Assembly: GCF_002979975.1 (NCBI RefSeq)
Contig: NZ_PCQD01000006.1
Coordinates: forward strand, 1 to 64,000
Reading direction: 5' to 3'
DNA length: 64,000 bases
Origin: Pseudomonas sp. MYb185
GTDB taxonomy: Bacteria; Pseudomonadota; Gammaproteobacteria; Pseudomonadales; Pseudomonadaceae
This document shows, piece by piece, positions 52,550 to 61,120 of this stretch. The notes below the pieces were generated by a model that had not been told where the DNA came from, searched no databases, and was given only the letters and a program-made list of their open reading frames with translations. Position numbers and translations under genes: made by a program. Positions within the stretch are counted from its first letter, which is position 1; every line of letters starts with the position of its first letter.

Positions 52550-53368
52550 TTACGGCGACGCCAGAAAGTCCGATATGGCAGCGTTGAATCTATGGGAATC
52601 CTCCAGGTAGGGCGCATGCCCCAAACCTGAAAGCTGGACGTGGCGAACGTCGGGAATCGACGCCAGCAGAGGTTTGGCCTTTGCCAGTGGCGCAACAGAG
52701 TCCTGGTCACAGGTAATCACCAGGGTCTGCGCCTGTATCCTGGCGAGTTCCGGTTTCAGATCGGCAGTCTGAATCGCCCAGGCAGCGGCTGACACGCCCT
52801 CTAACCTTGATTCGGCGGCAATCTCAGCCACTCGCTTGTATACATCGTCAGCCGTTCCAGCAGGCAGCATGCCCTTTGCCCGGCGCTCTCCATACACTTC
52901 AAGAGGCAGGTTGCTCAGTTCGTCGAGACGGCGCTTATAGCGATCATCGGCCTCTCCGTTGCGGTCCAAGGCATGACCAGGATGGGTGCAGGATAAAACC
53001 AGACGCTTGATCAGTGCGGGCTCCAAAATGGCTACCTTCATGGCGACCAGTCCGCCCATCGAGTGCCCTATCAACGTCACCGGCGCCGCCGACACTTGCT
53101 TGATAAACGCAATCGCGGCACGAGCCAGATCGGTGAGGTCATCACCTGCCACATCCGAGTTACCGTAACCGGGCGCATCCCATGCAATGACCCGCATGCT
53201 CGGCGATAGGGCACCTATTTGCTCCTCCCAGCTTGAGGCGTTGCCATTGATCCCATGCAGCAATACCAATGGCTCCCCCTCGCCCTGCTCCAGATAGCTG
53301 ATCCGGCCGTGTTCCAAGTTGACGCTTAATCGTGCTGCCGGTCTGCCGGCCTTGTTCGTTTGATTCAT
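52550..53368 (-). CDS. Alpha/beta hydrolase (PcaD-like)
   Basis: A 272-aa hydrolase with oxyanion motif LVLLHGINGNASSWEEQI near 35, nucleophile elbow LIGHSMGGLVA near 102, acid region LVITCDQDSVAP near 216 and His in LSGLGHAPYLEDSHRF near 243: a complete Ser-Asp-His triad. Overall look is that of 3-oxoadipate enol-lactonase and related esterases. The ATG at 53368 follows AGGAAG. Its neighbour being PcaB-like strengthens the idea of a ring-lactone or ester breakdown step, but no other protocatechuate gene is here. Confidence 0.82.
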   Translation of the reverse strand: MNQTNKAGRPAARLSVNLEHGRISYLEQGEGEPLVLLHGINGNASSWEEQIGALSPSMRVIAWDAPGYGNSDVAGDDLTDLARAAIAFIKQVSAAPVTLIGHSMGGLVAMKVAILEPALIKRLVLSCTHPGHALDRNGEADDRYKRRLDELSNLPLEVYGERRAKGMLPAGTADDVYKRVAEIAAESRLEGVSAAAWAIQTADLKPELARIQAQTLVITCDQDSVAPLAKAKPLLASIPDVRHVQLSGLGHAPYLEDSHRFNAAISDFLASP

Positions 53369-53425
53369 GTGTAACTTCCTGGCTAGCCTCAGTGAGCAAC
53401 GATTCGATGCCGTAACGGGCATGTT

Positions 53426-54472
53426 TCAGAACGGATAATCTTCATCGTCGTCAGCCCCTCTAAACGGTGTTTTGCTTTCACCGCTTTCGTCTTCTGCTCC
53501 GGCGGCATCACGTCTTGCACCCGAATTGGAAAACAGCGATGTTTCTCTTGCACCAGACAGCAGCAACCGCGCGCCGGACGGAGCCATCCCGCGAGCGTTG
53601 TGGCCTACCCCGTAAACGGTCTCTACCTCCCAGTTGAACTCGGCGCCTATTTCCTCGGCCTTGGCTTTCGAGACGGCGTAAAAGCTTTTTCCGCGGGCAA
53701 GACGATGGGGGCCCTGCGCCATGGCTACAGCGGTTCTGTTCAGGATGCGGTGATGTGGATCGTTGTCATCGGTGCCCAACATGATGACCAACCGGTGGGC
53801 ATAAGAGCGCTTCAGGCTTTCATCATCAATGCCGGTGTTCTTCAGGCCATAGCGCAGGGGCAGACTGTAGTCGGGGAAGGTGTAATTACCGGCGTTCGCC
53901 GCTATCGCGGTGCGGATTCTGGCGTCCGGCCAGAGCATCACCATCCGGTGTACGAACTGAGCGCCACCGCCATGACCATAAATGTCGTACCGCTCGGCTT
54001 CCAGGCCGAACTCCTGGCGGATCTGATCGAACACCCGCTCCACCGCGGCGAACGATGATTGCTGTGGTGGGATGCGCTGTCCCTTTGAAGCATCCAGGGA
54101 CGATGAATCCCGGGTGACCCAGTTGCCGGTCTGATACCCCCAGCCCGTCGGGAACTCTTTCTCGGGTACTTCAGGCGATACGATCAGCACGTCATATTGC
54201 GTGGCGTATCGGCCCCAGATATCGCGGTAAATATTGGCATCGCGTCGCCCGCCATGCATGACGAACACGACCGGTGTGTCCGGCCTCATTTGCCTTGGCT
54301 GGGCGTAAAAGACTCGCATGGTCACCGGCTTGTCGGCAGATCCCGCTTCCACCTCGATCGAGCCGTAACGATCGCTGGTGTTCAGCGAGGCAAAAGGTGT
54401 CTCCAGCGAGACCGGAGCACAGCCGGCCAGGAATGAAAAAATCCCGACTAAAAACAAGGCGCTCATCTTCAT
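53426..54472 (-). CDS. Esterase-like lipoprotein lacking the Ser nucleophile
   Basis: A 348-aa predicted lipoprotein: signal ALFLVGIFSFLAGCAP with lipobox LAGC near 16-19, then a PHB-depolymerase-like alpha/beta hydrolase domain (VVFVMHGGRRDANIYRDIWGRYA near 66, a D in MLGTDDNDPHHR and H in VYGVGHNARGM). The expected nucleophile elbow GHSGGAQFVHR reads GHGGGAQFVHR: the Ser codon position is GGC (Gly). It may be catalytically dead, a binding protein, or use another residue. The C-terminus (about 310-348) is acidic and disordered-looking. It starts 29 nt after the ABC ATPase gene. Confidence 0.78.
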   Translation of the reverse strand: MKMSALFLVGIFSFLAGCAPVSLETPFASLNTSDRYGSIEVEAGSADKPVTMRVFYAQPRQMRPDTPVVFVMHGGRRDANIYRDIWGRYATQYDVLIVSPEVPEKEFPTGWGYQTGNWVTRDSSSLDASKGQRIPPQQSSFAAVERVFDQIRQEFGLEAERYDIYGHGGGAQFVHRMVMLWPDARIRTAIAANAGNYTFPDYSLPLRYGLKNTGIDDESLKRSYAHRLVIMLGTDDNDPHHRILNRTAVAMAQGPHRLARGKSFYAVSKAKAEEIGAEFNWEVETVYGVGHNARGMAPSGARLLLSGARETSLFSNSGARRDAAGAEDESGESKTPFRGADDDEDYPF

Positions 54473-54501
54473 GATATGGGTCCTCTGTATTGTTGTTTTG
54501 A

Positions 54502-56520
54502 TCACGGAGTGGGGCGGTCACTGGAGGGCTGCGCCTTCCAGCATTTAACCAATGTGGTGCCGATCATTTCCGGCCCTGGAACCTGCTCTCGGCAAACCGG
54601 ACCGGCAATGGGACAGCGAGGGTGAAACGGGCACCCGGATGGCCGGTTCATCGGGTTGGGGAAATCACCAGCAAGCCCCAGGTCCGGCACGATCTCCCCT
54701 GGCGCAATACTCAGCGCCGAATCCATCAGCGCGCGGGTGTAGGGATGCCGGGGATTCAACATCACCTCGTCCCGGTCGCCGCATTCCACGATGTCACCCA
54801 GATACATGACGGCGACCCGATCAGCCATGTGCTGAACGACAGAAAGGTTGTGGGTGACGAACAGATAGGTCAGGTCCAGCTCATCGCGCAGGTCCAGCAG
54901 GAGGTTCAGAATCTGCGCCTGAACGGACACATCCAGCGCCGAGGTCGGCTCATCACAGATGACCACTTCAGGCCGCATGATCAACGCTCGACCAATGGCC
55001 GCTCTCTGGCGCTGCCCGCCGGACAACTGGTTCGGGTAGCTGTTGAATACCCGGCGCGGCAACCCGACCAGCTCCATCATGCTGTAGGTCTTGGCCAGTT
55101 GTTCCTGCCGACTGCCCAGCTTGTGCACGGCCAGCGGCTTGCCGATGATCTCACCGATGGTTTTACGCGGATTCAGCGACGAATACGGGTCCTGGAAGAT
55201 GGGCTGGATCATTCGCGCGCGCTGCATGGCCGGCAGGGTTTCTATCCGCTGGCCATTGAGGATGACCGATCCGCTATCCGGTTGCTGGAGCCCCATGATG
55301 GTCCGTGTAAGGGTCGTCTTTCCGCACCCGGACTCGCCGACCAGAGCCAGAACCTCGCCCTTTCTGACCTCCAGGCTAATGTTATTCATGGCCCGCAGCG
55401 GTTTCCGCTTGCCGAAAAGCCCGCGTCGTACAAAGAAGGTGCAACTGACCGAGTCGACAGTCAGAACGCTGGTACTGACCGGCTTCACAGGATCAATCGC
55501 AGCCTGACTCATGGCTGCCGGCGCGGCCTTCAGTCCGCCTGCCGTCTCGTGTGGGTCATGACAAACATACATACGCTCCGCGCTGACTTCCTTGCTGGGA
55601 GGTGTCGTTGTTCTGCATGCCTCAACGGCACGCGAACAGCGCGATGCAAACGCACAGCCTTGAATGGTTCCGGTCATGGCCGGCACGATGCCGGGAATGG
55701 AGCCGAGCCGTTTCAGCGACCCGTTCCGGTAGCCGGGAACGCATTCCAGCAAACCCTGCGTATAAGGGTGCCGCGGGTCCAGAAGCACTTCCCTGGTGCT
55801 GCCGGTTTCGACGATATCACCCGCGTACATCACCGCAATCTTGTCCGCCGCCCGTGACACCACGCCCAGATCATGGGTGATCAGGATCATCGACATGCCC
55901 AGCTCCTGCTGCAAGTCTCTGAGCAGGCGCAGTATCTGGGCCTGAATGGTCACGTCCAGCGCCGTGGTGGGTTCGTCGGCTATCAGCAGCTCGGGCTCGT
56001 TCATCAGCGCCATGGCAATCATGACGCGCTGCCGCTGGCCGCCGGAGAGTTCGTGCGGGTACTGCTTGAGCCTGCTGGCGGGATCAGGCAACCCGACTTT
56101 TTCCAGCAAGAAAATCGCCCGCGCCTCGGCCGTGGCCTCCGACACCTTCCGATGCAGCGTCATCGCTTCCTTCAGTTGGCGACCGATGGTGTACACCGGG
56201 TTCAGGCTGGTCATCGGCTCCTGAAAGATCATGCCGATACGCTGCCCGCGCACCTGCATGGCAAAGTCCCGTTCGCTGGCACGCATCAGGTCGTCACCAT
56301 CAAAATTGATGCAGGCGGCAGTGCGACGGGCAGAGGGGGGCAGAAGGCTCATCATCGCCAGCGCCGTCATGGACTTGCCCGACCCGGACTCGCCGACGAT
56401 GCCAAGGGTTTCTCCACGTTTCAGATCGAGGCTGACACCTCTGACCGCCTTCAACGTGCTCGACTCGGTAGGAATCTCGACGGACAGATTGCGGATATCC
56501 AGTAGTGAATGCGTGCTCAT
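54502..56520 (-). CDS. Peptide-type ABC transporter, fused DppD-DppF ATPase
   Basis: A 672-aa protein of two complete ATPase halves, like E. coli YejF or GsiA. Half one: Walker A GESGSGKSMT near 44, signature LSGGQRQRVMIA, Walker B LLIADEPTTALD. Half two: GESGCGKTTLT near 392, LSGGQRQRAAIG, VVICDEPTSALD. Each half ends in an oligopeptide-transporter C-terminal segment with clustered Cys (GCAFASRCSRAVEAC; GCPFHPRCPIAGPVC). The ATG at 56520 is 1 nt from the permease stop. It powers the importer encoded just upstream. Confidence 0.93.
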   Translation of the reverse strand: MSTHSLLDIRNLSVEIPTESSTLKAVRGVSLDLKRGETLGIVGESGSGKSMTALAMMSLLPPSARRTAACINFDGDDLMRASERDFAMQVRGQRIGMIFQEPMTSLNPVYTIGRQLKEAMTLHRKVSEATAEARAIFLLEKVGLPDPASRLKQYPHELSGGQRQRVMIAMALMNEPELLIADEPTTALDVTIQAQILRLLRDLQQELGMSMILITHDLGVVSRAADKIAVMYAGDIVETGSTREVLLDPRHPYTQGLLECVPGYRNGSLKRLGSIPGIVPAMTGTIQGCAFASRCSRAVEACRTTTPPSKEVSAERMYVCHDPHETAGGLKAAPAAMSQAAIDPVKPVSTSVLTVDSVSCTFFVRRGLFGKRKPLRAMNNISLEVRKGEVLALVGESGCGKTTLTRTIMGLQQPDSGSVILNGQRIETLPAMQRARMIQPIFQDPYSSLNPRKTIGEIIGKPLAVHKLGSRQEQLAKTYSMMELVGLPRRVFNSYPNQLSGGQRQRAAIGRALIMRPEVVICDEPTSALDVSVQAQILNLLLDLRDELDLTYLFVTHNLSVVQHMADRVAVMYLGDIVECGDRDEVMLNPRHPYTRALMDSALSIAPGEIVPDLGLAGDFPNPMNRPSGCPFHPRCPIAGPVCREQVPGPEMIGTTLVKCWKAQPSSDRPTP

Positions 56521-56521
56521 A

Positions 56522-57466
56522 TCAGCTTCTCCGATCCGTAACGGTGACGTCCCGTACGCCATCACCCAACAAGTTGACGGCGATAACGAGCATGAACAGC
56601 GCTACACCGGGCAGAATGACCAGCCATGGCTGGAAGAACATGGAGGTTTTGCCCTCGGCAATCATCAGGCCCCAGGAAGGCATGGGTGACGGAATGCCCA
56701 AGCCCAGGAAAGACAGGGTCGCCTCGCTGAGAATGGCGATAGCCACTTCCAGCGTGAAAATCACCATGATCTGGTTGGACAGGTTCGGTAACACCTCCCG
56801 CACCGCCACCTGAAACCGACTGCAGCCCATCGATCGCGCGGCGGCGACAAAATCCATCTCTCGCAAGCGCAGCGTCGCGGAGCGGGTAACCACGAGGTAG
56901 AACACCCAATGGGTTGCCCCGATCACAAAGATCACCACGGTGATCGATTGGCCGATCACGAAAACCAGCGCCATGATCAGCAGGAGGCTGGGTATCGCCA
57001 ACTGGCAGGTCACCAGGAAGTTGACCGCCTGATCCAGCCAGCCACCGTAGTAGCCGGCGAGCAGCCCAAGGGTCACGCCAATGATTGCGCCGACTGTTGC
57101 GGCGCCGACGCCTATCGCCAATGAGATTCTTGCGCCATAGATGATCCGGCTCAGGTAATCCCGACCGAGATGATCGGTGCCGAACAGGTACCGCCACTCC
57201 CCGCCTTCGACCCAGGCAGGCGGCAGCAGTCGCAATGGCAGGTTCTGCAGGTAAGGATCATGAGGCGCCAGCCAGGGCGCAAAAAGTGCAAAGAACGCCA
57301 TCACCAGAATGATCCCGAAACCGATCTTCAGACCGGTATGGCGGCGGGCACGCTTCAAGGCCGCTTTTGCCGGGCTCAATCCCAGGCCGGTGTCGATCTG
57401 CTCGCCGTCATTCTGCGACTCGGCGACGAAGCGAGGGCTGTTCACTGTTTCACTTGTCATCATCAT
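56522..57466 (-). CDS. Peptide-type ABC transporter permease, DppC-like
   Basis: A 314-aa inner-membrane permease with about six helices: long cytoplasmic N-terminus, APWLAPHDPYLQNLPLRLLPP near 62, FGTDHLGRDYLSRIIYGARISL near 95 (family signature) and the coupling EAA loop DFVAAARSMGCSRFQVAVREVLPN near 205. Three consecutive ATGs (57466, 57463, 57460) follow the DppB stop directly, so the exact start is uncertain. Confidence 0.93.
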   Translation of the reverse strand: MMMTSETVNSPRFVAESQNDGEQIDTGLGLSPAKAALKRARRHTGLKIGFGIILVMAFFALFAPWLAPHDPYLQNLPLRLLPPAWVEGGEWRYLFGTDHLGRDYLSRIIYGARISLAIGVGAATVGAIIGVTLGLLAGYYGGWLDQAVNFLVTCQLAIPSLLLIMALVFVIGQSITVVIFVIGATHWVFYLVVTRSATLRLREMDFVAAARSMGCSRFQVAVREVLPNLSNQIMVIFTLEVAIAILSEATLSFLGLGIPSPMPSWGLMIAEGKTSMFFQPWLVILPGVALFMLVIAVNLLGDGVRDVTVTDRRS

Positions 57467-58384
57467 TCACCCCATCCGAATCCGCGGGTCAAGCCAGGCG
57501 TTGATCAAGTCAGCCGCCAGCGTGAGCAGTACAAAGGTCAGCACAAAGATGAGAATCAACGATTGCACCGTCGGAATATCCGAATTGAAAATCGACTCCA
57601 CGGCCAGACGACCCAGGCCGTTCATGCTGAAGACGGACTCGGTCACGACCGATCCGCCCAGTTTGTGTCCAAGCTGAACCGCCAGAACGCTGACAACGGG
57701 CAACAAGGCGTTGCGCAAAGCCTGCTGGAAGATCAGCCGATAGCCCATGAAGCCTTTTGCACGCGCCGTGCGGATATAGTCCGCGGACAGCACATCGAGC
57801 AGGCCGGTGCGGGTCAGCCGCATGACGGCGGGCACCGAACTGGCGCCGAGCACCAGCGCCGGCAGCACGTAATGCAGCCAGGTCGCATCACCCGATACGG
57901 GAAAGATCGGGAACGTCACCGCAAACAGGATGATGACCATCAGCCCCAGCCAGAAATTGGGAATGGCCTGGGCTGAAACGGCGATCGATAGCGCAAGCCG
58001 ATCCACCCAGCTATTCGGGCGAAGCGCTGCACCGATGCCCAACGGCAATGCGATCAGGATGGTGATCATCAATGAGGACAGCGCCAGGATGATGGTCACC
58101 CCCGCATGCTCTTTTATCAGCTCCCCCACCGGCTGCTTCCAGAAATAGCTTTCGCCGAAGTCGCCACGCAAAACCCCGCCCAGCCATTCGACGTACTGGA
58201 CCGATACGGGACGATCGAAACCGTACTCCTGACGAATTTCTTCAACCATTTCCGGCGGGGCGTCTTCACCGGCAATCGTTTGTGCCGGGTCGGTCGCGAA
58301 GTAGAACAGCGCAAAGGTGCCAAAGGAAACGAACAGCGCGACCAGCAGGGCCAGAAAGCCTCTTCGAAGGATGTAGTTCAGCAT
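57467..58384 (-). CDS. Peptide-type ABC transporter permease, DppB-like
   Basis: A 305-aa inner-membrane permease starting MLNYILRRGFLALLVALFVSFGTF, with the periplasmic loop YGFDRPVSVQYVEWLGGVLRGDFGES near 55-85 and the EAA loop DYIRTARAKGFMGYRLIFQQALRN near 190. ATG 58384 is 2 nt from the binding-protein stop. It forms the channel with the DppC-like protein. Confidence 0.93.
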   Translation of the reverse strand: MLNYILRRGFLALLVALFVSFGTFALFYFATDPAQTIAGEDAPPEMVEEIRQEYGFDRPVSVQYVEWLGGVLRGDFGESYFWKQPVGELIKEHAGVTIILALSSLMITILIALPLGIGAALRPNSWVDRLALSIAVSAQAIPNFWLGLMVIILFAVTFPIFPVSGDATWLHYVLPALVLGASSVPAVMRLTRTGLLDVLSADYIRTARAKGFMGYRLIFQQALRNALLPVVSVLAVQLGHKLGGSVVTESVFSMNGLGRLAVESIFNSDIPTVQSLILIFVLTFVLLTLAADLINAWLDPRIRMG

Positions 58385-58386
58385 GA

Positions 58387-59928
58387 TCAATGACTCCAGC
58401 GGGCCTGCCAAAGACGGGGAACACCATCTTTGGGAACCGACAATTCGAGGCCAGGCGATAGCAGGAAATTCTGGCTGTAGGAAAACATCGGCACCCAGTA
58501 GGCCTGCTCGGCAATGCGGTTCAGCGCTTGCCTATAAAGTGCACGACGCTTTTCCGGGTCGATGGTGCGTTCAGCCGCCAGAACCGTTGCAGCCAGGTCT
58601 TCGTCACCGGAGTAATTGCGTGGCGTATTCGCAACGAAGTGAACGCCGGTGATCGCAGAGGCGTCAGCGGTACCGCCACCACCGTAAGAAGCGAAGAACG
58701 CCGACATGTCCCTGTCATTACGGACTTTGGAAAACACATTCAGCTTGACGTAGCGGAGGTTGGCGTTGATACCCACGGCCCTCAGGTCGCTGACAATCGC
58801 CTCGGCCATGATCTTGTCCCGGTAGGCCCACAGATCAAACGAGAAGCCTTGCGGGTAGCCTGCTTCGGCCAACAGCGCTTTGGCCTTGTCCGGGTCATAG
58901 GCGTAGACGGGACCGCTGCCTTCACAACCGAACTGATGCGGATGACAGGCAAAATCGATAGCCTCGGCGCTACCCCGCACCAGATACTCTGTGATGGCTT
59001 GACGATTGATGGCGTGGTTGAGTGCGCGGCGTACCTTGAGGTTCCTGAACGGCGTCTCGGGGTCGGAGTAACCGGCGGCATCGAGGGTTATGTACCCTAT
59101 GCGTATATCGTCACCCTCGAGGCGCACGACATTGGGCAAATGACGAACGTTATCCGCCACATCGGGCGGCACATCCAGCATCAGATCGATGCCGCCACTC
59201 AACAACTCGGCCTGCTGGGTACCCTGGTCGGGGATGACCCGGAACACCATGTTCTCGATCGCCGGGTTGGCCTTGGGACTGGCCTGGTAATACCCTTCGA
59301 AACGGGTCAGGACAATTTCCCGGCCGGCCCTGAAATTCGTGACCCGGTAGGGGCCGATGCCATTCAGCGGCTGCTCTACCGCTCTTGTCCCGACCTCCGC
59401 GTAGGTATCCTTCTTGCGCAGCGGAACGCTCACCGCCATGTCGCGCAGCGCCATGGGATAAGGCACCTTGAGATGGAACGAGACCTTGTTGGAAGCCGTT
59501 TTCTCGACACTGTCCAGCCAGCCTCTTATGACCGGGCCGCGACTGGTGCCGGAGTCCTTGTGCAGAACCCAATCGAAGGTATACACCACGTCTTCGGCGG
59601 TCAGGCGGCTGCCATCGTGAAACATCACATCGTCACGCAAGACGACATCCAGACGGGTTTCGCTCACCCATTCGTAAGACGCGGCTGCCAGCGGTACAAA
59701 TTCCAGGCTTTCCGGATCGACGTGAAACAGCCCGTCGTCAGTCAGCTGCGACAGGATGAGCCCCTCGCGCTGAACAGAATAAAGCCGGTCAACCGTGGTC
59801 AGAGGCATGGCCAGCGCAACCACCAGCGTGTCGCTACGCTCCCCAGCGTCAGCGAACATCGACAGCGCGCCGGCGGCCAACAAGCCTGTCAGGCAGATGC
59901 CAACCCGGCGTGGATAGTGAATCCTCAT
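58387..59928 (-). CDS. Peptide-type ABC transporter, periplasmic binding protein
   Basis: A 513-aa SBP_bac_5 family protein with a signal peptide of about 28 residues (ending FADAGE). Family features: SYEWVSETRLDVVLRDDVMFHDGSRLTAEDVVYTFDWVL near 85-125 and LKVRRALNHAINRQAITEYL near 300. Family members bind peptides, nickel, glutathione, opines or other solutes, so the ligand is open; the neighbouring lyase and hydrolases suggest a catabolic substrate. AGGAGGAG sits 4 nt before the ATG. First structural gene after the LysR regulator. Confidence 0.92.
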   Translation of the reverse strand: MRIHYPRRVGICLTGLLAAGALSMFADAGERSDTLVVALAMPLTTVDRLYSVQREGLILSQLTDDGLFHVDPESLEFVPLAAASYEWVSETRLDVVLRDDVMFHDGSRLTAEDVVYTFDWVLHKDSGTSRGPVIRGWLDSVEKTASNKVSFHLKVPYPMALRDMAVSVPLRKKDTYAEVGTRAVEQPLNGIGPYRVTNFRAGREIVLTRFEGYYQASPKANPAIENMVFRVIPDQGTQQAELLSGGIDLMLDVPPDVADNVRHLPNVVRLEGDDIRIGYITLDAAGYSDPETPFRNLKVRRALNHAINRQAITEYLVRGSAEAIDFACHPHQFGCEGSGPVYAYDPDKAKALLAEAGYPQGFSFDLWAYRDKIMAEAIVSDLRAVGINANLRYVKLNVFSKVRNDRDMSAFFASYGGGGTADASAITGVHFVANTPRNYSGDEDLAATVLAAERTIDPEKRRALYRQALNRIAEQAYWVPMFSYSQNFLLSPGLELSVPKDGVPRLWQARWSH

Positions 59929-59997
59929 TTCTCCTCCTGTTGTATTTATTGGAGATCAAGCAATGAGCTGAGTGTAGGCAGGGCTAATGCTTTTTAA

Positions 59998-60028
59998 AAT
60001 TGCATATAATCAATAGAAATATGCAATT
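59998..60028. promoter_or_regulatory. Palindromic LysR-type site before the ABC operon
   Basis: AATTGCATAT and ATATGCAATT form a perfect 10-bp inverted repeat 11 nt apart in the AT-rich gap between the LysR gene and the binding-protein gene. It overlaps a second small palindrome ATGCA-ATTAA-TGCAT (60021-60035). A related ATGC-N7-GCAT lies just upstream of the LysR gene near 60980-61000. The T-N11-A geometry fits LysR regulators. Confidence 0.6.
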
Positions 60029-60045
60029 AATGCATGTATTGCGGA

Positions 60046-60978
60046 TCACTCGTCGCCGGTCATCGTTGCGTTATCCCCCAGGGCGGACACGACTTCTTCC
60101 CGCAGGCAACGGACCAGGCTGGTGGTAGCGGGCGTCTCTTCGAATCCGGGAGGAAACAGCAGAACGAATTGCAATCTGTAACGCGGAGCCAACGGGCGCA
60201 GGCAGAAGCGCGTCCTGTCGACTGCAAGGGCGGTCAGACGGTCGATAATCGTTACCCCCAGCCCCTCGGCAACCATCTGGCAGGCAAGCACGCTCGACGT
60301 TGTCTCGATCTTGCAGTTCAACTCCACACCGGCCGCCTGGAAAATCTCTTCCATCTGTAGCCGGGGCCTCAACCCCGAGGCCAGGGCGATAATATCGTGC
60401 TCTGCCAGATCCCTGGCCGACACGGCCTCGGCGCTTTCCAGAGGATGCCCTGTGGGGATCATCACCATCGCATCGGTATCGAAAAACGGCCGTTGAATGA
60501 CCGATGGGTGATTACAGGGCTTGGTCAGCGCCACGGCAATATCGTAATGACGACCCGCGACCCATTGTTCGATATCCCGATGCCCGCGCACATCGACACT
60601 GAAGCGCTGGTCGGGATGCTCCTTTACAAAGCGCGCCAAGGCCGGAGACACAAGACTATTGGCCAATCTGGCCAGCGCGACGATACGCAGGGTGCGGGTC
60701 CCGCCTTCCTTGATTTCACGTACGATACGCGGCAGGTCCTCGAGGTTGGAGAGTATCTTTTCCGTTTCCCGATAGAACTCCTTCCCCTCGGGCGTGAGCA
60801 CCAGTCGGCGTTTTTCGCGCTTGAAGAGCTTCAGTTTCAGTTCATCTTCCAACGTCGAGATCAGCCGGCTGGTCGCCGGCTGGCTCAAGTTCATCACCGA
60901 GGCTGCCGCAACCAATGAGCCGTGAACAACAACAGCGCGAAAGCACTTCAACTTCTTGATATTCAAGTCATTCTCCAA
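60046..60978 (-). CDS. LysR-family regulator of the ABC/catabolic cluster
   Basis: A 310-aa regulator: HTH SLVAAASVMNLSQPATSRLISTLEDELKLKLFKREKRR (about 21-58) and a LysR substrate-binding domain (about 95-295) with RTLRIVALARLANSLVSPAL and EGLGVTIIDRLTALAV. It lies upstream of, and in the same direction as, the ABC operon, and is divergent from the porin, so it is the natural candidate to control both in response to the imported solute. Confidence 0.88.
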   Translation of the reverse strand: MENDLNIKKLKCFRAVVVHGSLVAAASVMNLSQPATSRLISTLEDELKLKLFKREKRRLVLTPEGKEFYRETEKILSNLEDLPRIVREIKEGGTRTLRIVALARLANSLVSPALARFVKEHPDQRFSVDVRGHRDIEQWVAGRHYDIAVALTKPCNHPSVIQRPFFDTDAMVMIPTGHPLESAEAVSARDLAEHDIIALASGLRPRLQMEEIFQAAGVELNCKIETTSSVLACQMVAEGLGVTIIDRLTALAVDRTRFCLRPLAPRYRLQFVLLFPPGFEETPATTSLVRCLREEVVSALGDNATMTGDE

Positions 60979-61120
60979 ATAACATGCAGAAAACGCATAT
61001 ATCTATCCGATATTTCGAATTTACATAAGTATTCATAATAGTGGATAACTCCGCTGAGAAAACCTGGTTTCTCACACGAATATCAGGCGAAACGCCATAG
61101 AATAAGAATTAGGAGGAAGC

